Assembly: GCF_019279795.1 (NCBI RefSeq)
Contig: NC_056731.1
Coordinates: forward strand, 867,934,482-867,998,481
Source: Protopterus annectens
Taxonomy: Eukaryota; Chordata; Ceratodontiformes; Protopteridae
Direction: 5' to 3'
Length of the DNA stretch: 64,000 nucleotides
The notes under the pieces were generated by a model, which saw nothing but the letters and a program-made list of their open reading frames with translations, was not told the origin of the DNA and searched no databases. Below, piece by piece: positions 1 through 11,400 of this stretch (position 1 is its first letter; every line of letters begins with the position of its first letter). A program made the position numbers and the translations under genes.

Positions 1-119
1 GCTTCCGCTTTGGCTCGTGGTTTGTGTTTGGTTACCTCCACTTGGTGCCTGTGTTTGCTGTACTCATTTCTTAAAATGTTCCTTTTTAATAAAAGAGTGC
101 ACACATTCTTTGATTTACA

Positions 120-1019
120 AAATCTTTTGAAATTATTCCATTTATTACATTTGTGGCATTGTTGACCAAAAGCTAAGCATTTTTCTCTCTTAGATTCATG
201 ACGTCTACCACAGTTACGAGAGTTAACAATGAAAGGGTGGGGCCCATGCTTTGAGTTTGCTGAATCACTCTTATGGTTCAATAAGGCTGTGTGGTTTCTA
301 GAACTTGCTAGAAAGCTGAGAGACTCCTGCAGTAGTCCCTGGTAAACCCCATAGCTGCCATGTTTTTGGGCCTGTTTCTTTTAACCATGTGCTGCATACT
401 ATCAATGTGAGGCTTAAAAGTTACTGGAAACAAGCACTTCTCATTTGTAAGCATACTCGTGTGCTTTTCTGTCAGCTCATATACCTGACAAATCTCAATG
501 GCCTTATTCAAAGTTAAATCACTGTCATGAAGCAAAATCCATCGCACAGCATCATCTTCAATACCACAAACAAGTCTGTCCTTTATCAACTCATCCCTTA
601 AATCACCAAATCTGCACATTTTAGGTTTATTTCTCAGGTCAGTTATATATGCTGCAAAATTTCACCAGATTTTAGAGCCCTTGTGTAAAATAAGTGCCTT
701 TCCATTGTAATGTTTGTCGGGGGGTTACATATTTCTCTAAATTTACATTTTAAGCACTCAGGGTCCTCTCTTAACTCAGCCTGTACAACAATATGACAGT
801 TTCCCCCCCCGCCAGCATAGATAGCAGGTGCATACACAAACAAACATTCCCTTTCTATGGCTTCTGACCCAGCTAAAATAAGTAGAATAAATGCCTTTCT
901 ACGGTTATCTTTATCAGAAAATGCAGCCTGTATGAAAATGCACTCTTGCTCAAACACTCTCCAGTTCTCAGCAATATTATCAAACACTAGTGGTGATGGT
1001 TTTCGAAATCCATCTGTCA
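120..1019 (-). pseudogene. Ty3/gypsy gag remnant with CCHC zinc knuckle
   Basis: The N-terminal part begins MTDGFRKPSPLVFD and continues into a segment with NWRVFEQ and RRKAFILLILAGSEAIE, which matches the start of vertebrate Ty3/gypsy gag. A following stretch with FGDLRDELIKDRLVCGI and LTLNKAIEICQVYELTE matches the later gag helices. Further along, near 120-310, a Cys/His knuckle of the form CHKCNK...C is readable. In a live element this protein would form the particle and bind RNA. Here it is a broken fossil. Confidence 0.75.
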
Positions 1020-1493
1020 TGCCAACAAATTATAGTAAAACACAATGCAACCCAGGTCCACTTGCACTTATATGAACATGCACATACAAGCCAGTACTTG
1101 TAATAACACTCAAATGCACAATAAACTCTACAAAACACCGTACTTCATGAAATATCCTCTGAAATGGCTGTATTTTGCAAAATAGCTTCACTGTAACACT
1201 GCACAAATGTGCAAGCACTTCATACACTTCTGATAACTTGGACAGCCTCAGTAAACAAGAAAAAGTACATGCTTAGCAAAAAATATGGTCTGTATGCTTC
1301 GTTTCATGTTTTGCAAATAAGAAATAACCTGAACAAGTTTAACATTAGAAATTTGTTTCTGACCTTTTTTTTTGCAGATTATACATGTAGCAAGAATAGT
1401 CCACTTCTGTAAATACTACTTGAAGTCAAAGTAGAGAAACTGGAGTTCTTTCTGGCCATTAGATATGCTGCATCTGACTCCTTTTTAGACATG

Positions 1494-1508
1494 CCACTTC
1501 TGGCACCA
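1494..1508 (-). other. Primer-binding site of the gypsy-type element
   Basis: On the minus strand the LTR ends in ...GAGTGACA and is followed directly by TGGTGCCAGAAGTGG, a typical primer-binding sequence of vertebrate gypsy elements. It fixes the LTR edge at 1509 and the element's direction. Confidence 0.65.
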
Positions 1509-2050
1509 TGTCACTCGTCCCTCTACACTTAGAAGACAAGCAGGCAGGGTAGTTCATTTAAGATTCTTTATTACATAAAAGCACATCAGGATAGAGAGCA
1601 GCATGAATGAACATAAACAAACTGAATAACAGACAGACATTACACACATGCATGCTTACATCTCAACAGCTAACTACAAAATGGCACTCTGTCCCTGCAA
1701 GTGCTCAGTAATCAATAAATTAGTACATGCCCACAGGTGGTTTCTTGAAGAGATATGTACACTGATCTATATTAAGTACATATGGAAATATGTCTTATTT
1801 TCATGATTACTAATAACTAGCAATGTTTCCAGCATAGTGTGATATAAACCAGCATTTTCAGTGAATTTTCCGGTCTCCCAAACTGGTGTTTCATACCATA
1901 CACCTCAATAAAATGTAGGTCTTTCAGTTATGAAAATATGAACATAAATATAAAAATGTGGACAATACATGGAAATTTTTAATTTCTCCACTGCAAGACA
2001 TCCTAGACTAACAATCAGTGTCATTTGTAATAACTCCTTGGCCCTTCCCA
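1509..2050 (-). repeat. Gypsy-type 5' LTR (outer border uncertain)
   Basis: Inner border set by the primer-binding site. The minus-strand sequence has a poly(A) signal at 1567-1572 followed by a short U5-like stretch ending in CA. The outer border cannot be set without the partner LTR. Confidence 0.45.
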
Positions 2051-3538
2051 ATGCTGCCTATTAGCTGGTAAATCACTTAAAGACTGCCCCAAAAAAGTTC
2101 TGGATGCCATAAGGAGGTATGAGTGTGAACTGGAAGTATACAAAAAAGTAATTTCAGTCTTGAATGAGTTAAGGGAAAGCAGGAAATGATCAATTTATGT
2201 CATGTTGGGAATGGAAAAAATTGTTAAAAAGAAAAATGTATATATATTGTACAACAATAAAAATGGAAAATGTTGCTACAGTTTTTTTTCTTTCCTAATA
2301 ATTTGTGTATATTCATGTTGACATTTAAGATGTTTTTTAAAAAATGAGGCGTGATACTGTCATATCAGTGAGGAGTACAGAAGCAGTGGGTGTTAGAAGA
2401 AAAAACTGAGATGCACTGCACTAAATATTCAAATGCTGAGGCTAATATTTCATAAATGCTAAGTTTCTAAAATTACATTTTACATATTTACAGTAATTCT
2501 ACATAAATTCTGTGGATGGACTATGCAAGCCATGAGTACTACTTAAGAAATGGCATTATAACATGTGTAATGTGAAAGCTTTCAGAGATATAAAGGTTTA
2601 TTTTGCAAACCAGTTACAGATATTAGCCATATTTTTATGTATGAATTAATATTGCAAAAGCTGTATGGCCTACGGGCAAAGAAACTTTAACTTATACACA
2701 GCATTATTGCACACAAGTTTGTCATACAAAGCTGCCACCTAAGATGCCTCATTCTGTAGATTGTTTTTGGAACTGTGAAAGCATGCACAAGTTGCATGGA
2801 TTATGCAATATCACGAAACAGCAATGTGGTACCCACTCCTATGTACACTGGAAAGCTCTTGAACAAACTGATATACCAGGTCTATCTTGCATGGCTAAAC
2901 AATATAGTTCCTGGTTTGATCATATTAAAATGTTGGCAGGTGAAATACGTTTTCTTTAATACATTTGTGATATAAATTCAACATCACTGGACAAACTTCA
3001 CATACTAACACCAGTGCATAGGCTTTGTCAACATGTATGTCATATATCAGAGATGAGCAGAACCTGCCAGACTAACATTTGGGAAACTGTTCTTTTTAGT
3101 CGAGGAAACTGTCACTTGTACAGAGTTCACTACACAGTGCAGGGGTAAAGTACAGTTGTGCAAGCAAACTTACCATAACATTAGATGTTCAAATGATCAC
3201 AGCTGCAGTAGCCTTAGCTATATGGGATACATACAGTTAATGATATACCAGATAGCAAGCTTCCAACTCTTCAAGTGCACCTTCAGTGCACTCAAACCAT
3301 TAATTAACTTAAGCTGAGCTGAAGAATGGTCTGGGAGGCAAGCCTCTCAGTGCTTTCATGCCAAGAGGCAACAGCACTGAAAAAGGCAATGCTAGGAAAG
3401 TAAAAATGGAAGTCCTCACCCTGTCAACAAAAACATACAAAAATGAGGAAAGAGGGAGCTACTACTGCATCAGTGATCAAGAGGGAAACTAACATACAAG
3501 CTTCACAAATAATTCTTAAAACGTATTGCAGAGGAGCA
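2050..3538. other. Unassigned AT-rich DNA
   Basis: No coding trace, RNA gene or repeat I can name. Short open frames near 2744-2975 have no recognisable domains and fit chance. Confidence 0.5.
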
Positions 3539-3690
3539 TGTGTGTGTGTGTGTGTGTGCCTTCTGTGGAAGGTTGGGCGCTGGGCTGGCAACTCAACACT
3601 GTAAAACTCCACTGCCAATCATGAGCAGACAGGTGATCCGCTGTGGTGACCCCTAACCGGGAAAAGCTGAAAGAAGAAGAAGAAGTCGAC
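3539..3690 (+). repeat. LINE/SINE 3' tail with GT and GAA microsatellites
   Basis: A (GT)n run (3539-3558) is followed by a segment with GCTGGCAACTC and GATCCGCTGTGGTGACCCCT, ending in CTGAAAGAAGAAGAAGAAG (tail 3671-3685). This ending is common to LINE/SINE tails in fishes and amphibians, probably RTE-type. The parent family is not certain. Confidence 0.5.
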
Positions 3691-5464
3691 ACTTTTTTCC
3701 CCAGATGTCATCAACAGCTTCCGTATCCTTGAGAGAAGGGGAGATAATCATTAACCAGATGTTTAGCAGCAGCAGCTAAGTTTACCAGAGAAAACGGTGC
3801 TGGGTCTGATCTGGGGTTAGAATACAAACACTGTATGTTCCTCAGTCTTATGAATCTTTCTTCGTTCTCGGGGCAGTGAGTCAGCTGTCAAATTACAACC
3901 TGTAATAAATACATCCTCCAATACTGGAAGAACAGAAGGAACTGGTAAGATGCAGGAAATTCTAGTTGCAGTAAACCATTTCTTCAGAGACAGTGGAATT
4001 TCATTAGGTTCATTTCCTGAAACAACAAACAATTCATTCATTCTGCAAATTGAAAGTGAAAAATTCAAGGAAACAACTGAACCACACTCCTACTCAGAAA
4101 CCAGTTGTCATTTCACATTTTGTGGTTCAGAATCTTGGAACATCCTCACAAAATGAAGAATCCCAGTTTCTCTTACTAGAAACAGAAGTGGAAGTGTCAG
4201 AAGCCTGAACTAAACCTAGAGCGAAGTGCAATAAATCACTCCTGTCCAAAGTAACTGAAGCAGGAGAAAACATGTAATGTTTTACTACTTCTACACAGGC
4301 ATTTCTAAAGTAAACTCACTTGGCAGGTAAGATCTCCTTGCGGACAGGCATGCTAAACTTGCTAGAAATAAAGGAATTCCTCATTTCTTCCAAGGCTGAC
4401 AAGATTGGCTCTCTGCTGTCCACCAAGGGCACTTTAATAACCACAGTGGACATTTCTAACCCTACGCCATCCATTGTGGCTGTAAGGACTATACCACATG
4501 CAGGCAGAGAAGAATGGCTACAGAAAAGTCACCCATTAGCACCTTGGGAACTTTAGTCATCTGCTGAAATGCAAAGGCCATCTGTTATTTTACTTTTATT
4601 TTTTTTATGGATTGGAGAAGGAAGCACTGAGGAACTACAAGGTTGCTCCATGGTAAACCTGAAGAAGACACTGGATTCCTGGGTAAGTCTGACAGCAGTA
4701 GTGTGAAACACACAAGTAGTAAACACACAGCGAAAATAACTTTAAACAGTTACTCCAGCTCCCAAAAGTAAAATAACTTTTACCACTGGAAAAAAATAGT
4801 TTTAATAACTTCCCCTCACAAAACTAAAAAGTAATGCTACTAAATAAAAGTCATGACAGACTACAAAACACTTTCCTTGCTTAAAATTATAATTTTGTCA
4901 GAAAAAGTTTGGTTTCTGTCAAAATTAAAAAGTGGAAGTTTGTTTTCCCTTGAAGGGAGCTCATCTGCCCAGCAATGGAAAGAATTAGCAGACTCAGTCC
5001 TTGGAAGCCTACTACTCTATCAGTAGGAAAGCTCTGAAGGGCTTGACATCCAAACCACTCTTTTCTTCAGCTCAGCTGAGCTGATCAACAGTCTGGGGAT
5101 GGTGTAGGGCACCTTGAAGCTTTAGAAGATGTCTGGCTGTTCTATCCTTGGCTATCCTGCTAAGGCTACTGAGCAGTGATCAATATGATGATCAAGGATT
5201 TGCCTATCTTTGGCAAAATGCCTATAATTAAAAATAGTGGGCATTAAAATACAGGTGTTGGCAGGACGAACTCAGCAAACATCAAATCCTACCATTTACA
5301 ATACAGACAGTTTAAATTTCGTATGCAAAATGGAAAAAGTTGTTTCTTGAGGGCCCAGAAGACCTTGAAGAAAAAAATAAATTTTGCAAAGAACACTGAC
5401 TTTTTTGAGAGTGAGGAACATCACCGGTTAGTATGCAGAATATTGAGTATAGTGAGAGGGCATT
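3690..5464. other. Unassigned DNA
   Basis: No gene, RNA or named repeat seen. Open frames at 3817-4068, 3950-4156 and 4320-4556 show no domains, no exon-like borders and no family resemblance. Confidence 0.5.
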
Positions 5465-5870
5465 GAGTCAGTACATGTAGGACATGTTATCTAGGCCTTG
5501 TATCCTTTTAGTATGGCATCTCTGGGGGTGTTCCAGTTGTTGCATGTGTCTGGACAGATATATGCCAAACTGGGCACTATATTCAATGACTGGCCAAAAG
5601 AGAGCTGCGTAAAGCAGAACAGTGACATCCCTTGATCCAGAAAAATAATTCCTTTTGTTTATAAGCTGTGCAAAATAGGACATTCTTACAACAGTGGACA
5701 CGATTAAAAGTTAGGTCACTGTCCACATAAGTTTCCAAATTCTGAACAACTGGGTCAACTCCTAAGGGTATATTATTAATGAGGTAGTTCTCAAGAACAA
5801 AGGACTTCCCAAAGGATACAATAATGCATTTTTGGCACTTAGTTTCAATCCATGATTTTGGCACCACTTA
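5465..5870 (-). mobile_element. CR1/L2-type LINE fragment, minus strand
   Basis: Two overlapping minus-strand frames carry the C-terminal RT region of a LINE. One reads ALFWPVIEYSAQFGIYLSRH then LEHPQRCHTKRIQGL; the other holds the preceding part with VDPVVQNLETYVDSDLTFN. The same order occurs in the better LINE copy at 16825-18545 (IIEYNAPFGMYLTRH, LERPQKYLTKRI), so both belong to one or related families. The fragment is 5'-truncated, frameshifted and contains stops. Confidence 0.7.
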
Positions 5871-7355
5871 TTTATTTGGGGAAAACCTTCATGCTATTTG
5901 CCTCAAAAATGGTGGTAGCAGTTGGTGACACCACAGGAGGAGACATTGTGGCTGGGGGCTGACAAGTCTGCTCCTCAATGAAGCTGACTTCAGACCATCA
6001 CAAGACTGACAGAGTCACAAAGGCCTCATTCACTGAAGTTTTGTGTGCTAGCATTTTTTTCCTTAAAGTCCCTGGAACTTCTGAATACAACTCTCCTTCA
6101 ATTCAGGGGCAACTGCCTCTTGTCCAAAAGCTAAATTTCTATGCTTTAGAAAATCACTTGAAGTTCACATTGCCCTAACAGTAGTTTTTAAATGCAGAAA
6201 ATAATTTATGCTCAGGCACTTTATGAAAAGGCCCAAAACAAAACAGTGTGTGAAACTGAAAATCCTTCACTGGTACCAGCCAGCCACAGCAGCACTTTTT
6301 GGTGACTTTTCCTGGTGATGACATCAGCATCACAAAGCTCTTAAAGAAACAAAGCAAATGTGTAATGTGAAAATACAACAATTCAGTAAACTCCACAAAA
6401 GGCATAAAAATGATCGCAAAACGGGCACTTATTGCAGTTCTAGAGATCACTTTGCTAGTATTTACGGACTGACTTCTGATTATTCAAGTGGCAAAAACTA
6501 AGGTGGCACAGGCACCTTCCTCTTTATGCAGCATGTCAACCGATGATCATGGGATATCTGAAAGCTCTAAGTCAAGTCAGAAAGTTGGATGATTGCTTGT
6601 GGTAATTCCAGCAAGTTGCGACTGATAACGCATCAGTGATTATGTCTTATTTTGGTCCTCAGTTGTCTGACAGCTGTCTCTGGCACAGAGGATGGAGATT
6701 TTTCATTGGTCATTTTTATTCCCCACTGCTTGATGACCATCAGTTTTCCCTGTCATGTCAGGCAGTGTTCAGGGTTTTCATGCTGATCCCTCCTCCCTTC
6801 CCCTGTTCCATGCTTCATTTAACAAGGGTTTGGAATGCCAGGTCTAACTAGCATATGCATACTTCCATTTATCACCTGAATGCAGCTGGCCTAATGCTTC
6901 TAGTAGATTCTCCTACACAACCACCACTGTGGTAGGTCAGACAGCCTCCATAATGGGCAAGCTGTCATTAGACACTCACTTTAACCTTCAATGGACAGCT
7001 TCTTGGGTACTCAGGTTTCTAAACAATCCTGGGTCATGAGTGATGGGTAGTTTACTCCTCCTGAGTCTTGGTGCTTTCCACCATGGCTCTATCAGTTAAG
7101 CAGAAGAGCTGGGCAAGACCTCTGAGTCACAGTTCCAGGAGCTAGGTTTCAAACTAGACTTTTAGTCACTTCATACAGTCTGCACTTTTTTATGGAACTA
7201 CTGTTTCCTCTTAAAACACAGTGGCTACTCTACACTGTTCAAATACATTTAATTTACTCTTACCCTTGTAGCCCTGGTTGAAATGGGTCCAAGACAGGCC
7301 AATTCATTTATACAGTTGATCAAAATAAATAAATTTTGATCAAGCACCTCTGTTC
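5871..7355. other. Unassigned DNA
   Basis: No coding trace or structured repeat that I can name. Open frames (5978-6178, 6175-6450, 6636-6851) lack recognisable domains. Confidence 0.45.
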
Positions 7356-7500
7356 CTGGACTGCCAAGATGGCTGCACATTGAGTAACAGATTAATTCTA
7401 GTTCTCCCAGTGTGAAAACAGAAACTCAGCAGAGAAGGCCAGTATACTTGTGTTTATTGGTAAATTTCAGTACCTGGCTAGTAAGTGTACTGCCCAGATG

Positions 7501-8245
7501 CCAGGAAAAAAGAAATACAGAGGACCTGGAAAAATATCAGCTACAAAAAGTGAGGAAGAATCACTGACTGGGGAAAGTTCTGCAGCTGTTCAGCAAAAAA
7601 CAATGCAACCTCCAGATATGAATTCCAGTAACCTTTAGGAAGATATGACAACTACACACAGACATGGTTAAAAGAAATTAAACACGGATGGATTATATCA
7701 ACACAAACAACAAAAGGCTGGAAAAAAATGGAAGACACTTTAAACAAAGATTCAGATGAGGTGATAAAACTGAAAAAATCAGAGGTTGGAATGTCGAAAA
7801 GGCTGGCTGAATAAGAGACTGCTCAGGAAGAGATGTTTCAAAAAATAATAGAATTAGAGGACAGAGCACATAGGGAAAACCTGAGATTTTTCAGCTATAC
7901 CAGTGAAGCTGGAAGGAGTAGACTGCATTCATTTTATGAAAGCACAAATAACTGGACTCTTATTCCATAGCAGCTGTTGTTAGTTGAAAGGGCACATTGT
8001 GTGTATGCTCCAAACCTGGCTATAAGAAAGCACCCTAGACCTTTATTAGCAAAGATGCAATCCTACAAGCAGGAGGAGTTGAAGGGGAGACAGCAGATTG
8101 TTGAGAATGTTTATTCATTGTATACCATGCAGAAGAGGAGTAAATTCATTCTACTATTCAGGGAATGTTGAGACGCAGGTGTGAGATTCAAACTGCTGTA
8201 CCCAGCTATCTTCAAAGTATTCTATCCTAAAGGGAGAGAATCATT
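7501..8245 (+). pseudogene. L1 ORF1 remnant (RNA-binding protein)
   Basis: ORF1p is the RNA-binding trimeric partner of the L1 RNP. The start MPGKKKYRGPGK at 7501 is basic, as in other L1s. The RRM start is visible near 7855 as EDRAHRENLRF. The C-terminal domain follows from 7977 with VERAHCVYAPNL, RPLLAKM and SYKQEE, and ends near 8240 with a segment like FKLLYPAIFKVFYPKG. The reading frame is disrupted by a stop after residue 46, several stops through the coiled-coil region and a frame change before the last segment. The 5' UTR-like start is near 7360, with CCAAGATGGCTG shortly before. Confidence 0.75.
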
Positions 8246-9610
8246 TTAGATGAAGTACACGCTGAAGTATGTCCAACAAAAAGTGAGCTGTGAAACAAAG
8301 ATTCTGCTTCTTGTTCTTCTGGTAATATAGACCACAGACAGAGACTGTACCTGTGAAACTTTTCCAGTGTTTCAATGGAAAATATTGGAGTGAAGGGAGG
8401 ATGAGAGTTGACTACAAGAATCAAGAGTATGTTGGAAATGAAGCAGACAGAATTTGGGAGATGGAGATAAACAGTAAAAACCAGTAACTTAATTTGACAT
8501 TGCAATGCAATAATTATATGGGTGAAATGTGACAGAACAAGAAAATCTGGAAATATTGGACTTTTTCAGAATTTCTTGGACTTGTGGGGGACTCTAAAGC
8601 ATATGCCCTACTTCATGTCGTTAATGTTTAAAACATGCGTTGCAGAGGGGAAGAGGAAGGAGAAAGTTGGCTAAGTAAATAGATTTTCTTACTAGTACTA
8701 TTCTTGTGGTGTATGGTTTTATTTGCATGCTACAAAGTTTTCTTGGTTATTTTTAGTGTAATGGGGATCGTAAACAGGTGCCGCTGTTCTTTTTTATTTT
8801 CTTTCTCCCTTCTTTCTTCTTTTTCAGTTTTAAGAAATGTAGGCAATGCAAGGGGGAAAAGCCTGGTTAAAACAGCTTGACAAAAGAAAAACAATGTGCT
8901 TTTTCTCATTCTTGCATGGTGGAAATGACTTAAGGACATTAGATTGACTTAGCAAGTTTTAAGACTAAGCAGAATGAAAAATAATATTGATTATAAGGCT
9001 TTTTTTAGCAAACACACATGCTCAGTAGCAATTCTGCACCATGGAAACAATTAAGAGAAACTGGCTGCCTTGTTCTCGTGTCACTGATAAAGAGAAACTG
9101 ACTACAGTCTGGTGGACAGTGACTGGCTGAAGAAAAAAAAAAACTGTGAAGAGAAATTAGGAGATGATGTTCTCTGAAGGCATTCAGGGGGTTTTCCCCA
9201 GTTGGGAGAGCTATAAAGAAAACACCAAACCAATTAGTACTTAGTAGAAGCACAGGCTGCACCATGTATCTTAGCATGTTTAACCTTTCTTTTAGGTTAA
9301 CTCAGGTCTGCGTGTGGTGTGGCTGTCAGTTTGGGACTTTTGTTCCTATTAGGAGGGTAAAACGTCAGTATTTGAAGATGTACATAGTTTTTTGTGTTAG
9401 TATTAAATTAATAGGCTTTAGGGGGTGTGTTTGTTTTTTTGAGTGCTTTCAATAAAACAAAATGTTTTTGTAAGATGTGACAGGCTCAAACAGCTATGAC
9501 AAGAAACTGTATAAAAGTTCAACCTGTCAAACAGTGTATGCATGTAACAAAAGCTGGAACTAGATGTTTAACAAAAAGATGTTATACATGAAAGGGAATA
9601 ACTTTTTAAT
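8246..9610 (+). other. L1 interior between ORF1 and ORF2, unassigned
   Basis: Lies between ORF1 and ORF2 traces of the same L1 but is longer (about 1.4 kb) than a usual inter-ORF gap. It may hold an unrecognised insertion or an unusually long spacer. No domain is readable. Confidence 0.4.
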
Positions 9611-9613
9611 GCA

Positions 9614-9978
9614 ATGATGCTTTCTGTAATGTCTTTAAATGACAACGGTCTCTCAGATAAATACAAAAAGAAAAAGTAGTCAACTATATTAAAAATGTAG
9701 AGTACAAATAGCTTTGTTACAGGAGACACAAATAACTGAATATGTGAATTTGATAAAGAAAGGTTTTTCAGGATGGTTATTTAGCTGAGACAAAGGAAAC
9801 AGGGGTACTTATATTAACTGCAAGAGGAGCTCCAATAATAATGGCAGATTTGCAGTGCTAAGGGACTACTGGCAAGGGAGAAAGATTGCAGTGCTATGTA
9901 TTTATATTCCACCTAAAACTAATATAATGGAGCTTAAGAAAATTCTGGGAGAAATGATCAGATTTCATCAAGGAAAAC
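9614..9978 (+). pseudogene. L1 ORF2 start: endonuclease domain, first part
   Basis: ORF2 encodes an AP-type endonuclease followed by RT. The start is readable as SLNDNGLSDKYKKKK, then LLQET, matching the L1 endonuclease N-terminus (the E of QET is catalytic). It stops abruptly at the left end of DIRS copy A and resumes at about 15890. Stops and frame changes interrupt it. Confidence 0.75.
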
Positions 9979-9982
9979 GAAG

Positions 9983-10172
9983 TTATGTACCTACCATAAC
10001 GTTCCATGTTAGTTGTCTTCATCTCGCCTTCTTTCTTGCTTGTTGGGATCGGAGCCGATCCTCGGCTCTGACTCAGCTATCTTCAATAGCTCGAGAGCTG
10101 TTTACTGGCTCGAGGCTACCCCTTATCCCATGATGCCTAGCGCTAGCTTACCCAGATCTCATTTGAAATAGC
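9983..10172. repeat. DIRS A left inverted terminal repeat
   Basis: Outer end reads GTACCTACCATAACGTTCC. The segment holding CTCGAGAGCTGTT and CCCATGATGCCTAGCGCTAGC is repeated in reverse complement at 15745-15889, giving a clear inverted pair. Confidence 0.9.
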
Positions 10173-10330
10173 TAACTAGCTATAGCTATCTAATGAACCC
10201 TTCCAAGCATAAAGTTGAGCATACCTGTCATATACTCTAAGTCAGTAGAGGAAACAACCCAGAGAACACTCAGCCAGTGAAATCTGACTCCTCTCGGTCC
10301 AATAGGACAGGGGGATGGAGGGGGGGACAC

Positions 10331-10437
10331 AAGAAAGAAGGTGAGATGAAGACAACTAACATGGAACGTTATGGTAGGTACATAACTTCTTTATGTTAAG
10401 TTGTCTATCTTGCCTTCGTTTCTTGCTTATTGGGAAA
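10331..10437. repeat. DIRS A internal complementary region
   Basis: First half (AACATGGAACGTTATGGTAG) is the reverse complement of the left outer end. Second half (GTTAAGTTGTCTATC...) is the reverse complement of the right outer end. Such a junction is a hallmark of DIRS elements and templates the ends during replication. A G-rich tract (10312-10326) lies just left of it. Confidence 0.85.
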
Positions 10438-10499
10438 GCGTCCCTAGCACCTACGATCCTGGGTGGCTCATTGGAACAGACTCTTCAGAACACTGGAAC

Positions 10500-11400
10500 C
10501 AAAGTTAGCTCTATTCCTGGAGACCAAATCCAACTTGTAATGACAAATAAAGGTATGAGGATTTGCCCACGTAGCAGTGGCACACAGAGTCCATGGGCAA
10601 CCTAGACTGGAAGGCTACAGAGGTGGCCAAAGCCCTAGTAGAATGACCTTTCGGTTTGATAGACAACTCTTTGTTTCTTGGTTGATAGATGAAGGTAATG
10701 ATGTGAGACAACCACCTGGATAAGGTCACTTTGGAAACTGGGAGACCTTGTTTGCCCCTAGCATAGGAAAGAAAAAGTTGGTCCGACCTTCCTTATATCC
10801 TTTGTTCTGTGTAGGTAAATACGCAATTGTCTATGAACATCCAATTGGTGTAATTTGTATTCTGCCTTGGTGTGGTTAGGGAAAAACACAGGGAGGTCTA
10901 TAGATTGGTTTAGATTATTTTCTGAGCAGACTTTCGGAAGGAAGGATTAGTCCTGAGAGCAACCCTATCCTTATGAAAAACTAAGTACGGAGGATGAACG
11001 CTTAAGTACCTGAAGTTAGAGACACGTCTGGCTGAAGTAATAGCTACCAGAAAGAGAGTTTTCCAAGATAGAAACTTAATGGAGCAGGATGCTGCCAGCT
11101 CAAAAAGAGGCATAATCAAGGAGGTTAGTACCAAATTGAGGTCCAAAGGAGGAGGGGGATCTCTCACTGGGGGCCTAAGGAGAGTGGCCCCTCTGAGAAA
11201 AGCTTTACACAGCTTATGAGACATAATATTTACATTAGAAAACCCAACATGAAAGTTAGAGATGGCCGCCAGTTGAACCCCGATTGTAGCCGAAGCGGAC
11301 CCAGAATGAAAAAGTTCTGCTAGGAACTCCAAGATTTCCAGGGCTGCTTGAGAAGGTAACGGTGCAGGAACGGGAACCATATCTGTCGAGGCCAGTAGGG
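10500..11400 (-). pseudogene. DIRS A tyrosine recombinase remnant
   Basis: The integrase of DIRS elements. Readable are the N-terminal helical part (LEILEFLAELF, AISNFHVGF), the active-site box SWKTLFLVAITSARRVS, and further on GHSTRALATSVAF, the HxxR-like box. Family 1 shares PPVRDPPPP between them. Broken. Confidence 0.85.

Larger units (their letters stand above)
1..2050 (-). mobile_element. Ty3/gypsy-type LTR retrotransposon, broken, partial at window edge
   Basis: A minus-strand LTR element runs off the left edge. In element order it shows the end of a 5' LTR, a primer-binding site, gag and a zinc knuckle; pol would lie left of the window. The LTR edge is read from the junction of an LTR-like end with the primer-binding site, and a poly(A) signal (AATAAA on the minus strand, 1567-1572) lies in the LTR. 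The outer LTR border near 2050 is a guess because no second LTR is visible for comparison. The element is broken, with several breaks in gag alone, and looks old. Family assignment rests on gag resemblance to vertebrate K02A2.6-like Ty3/gypsy proteins. Confidence 0.7.

Noticed and set aside
3424-3618. Minus-strand open frame with a His-Thr repeat
   Set aside because: The repeat is only the translated (GT)n microsatellite of a LINE/SINE tail; no domain.
4320-4556. Plus-strand frame of 78 codons as host exon
   Set aside because: No splice sites in suitable phase and no recognisable protein family.
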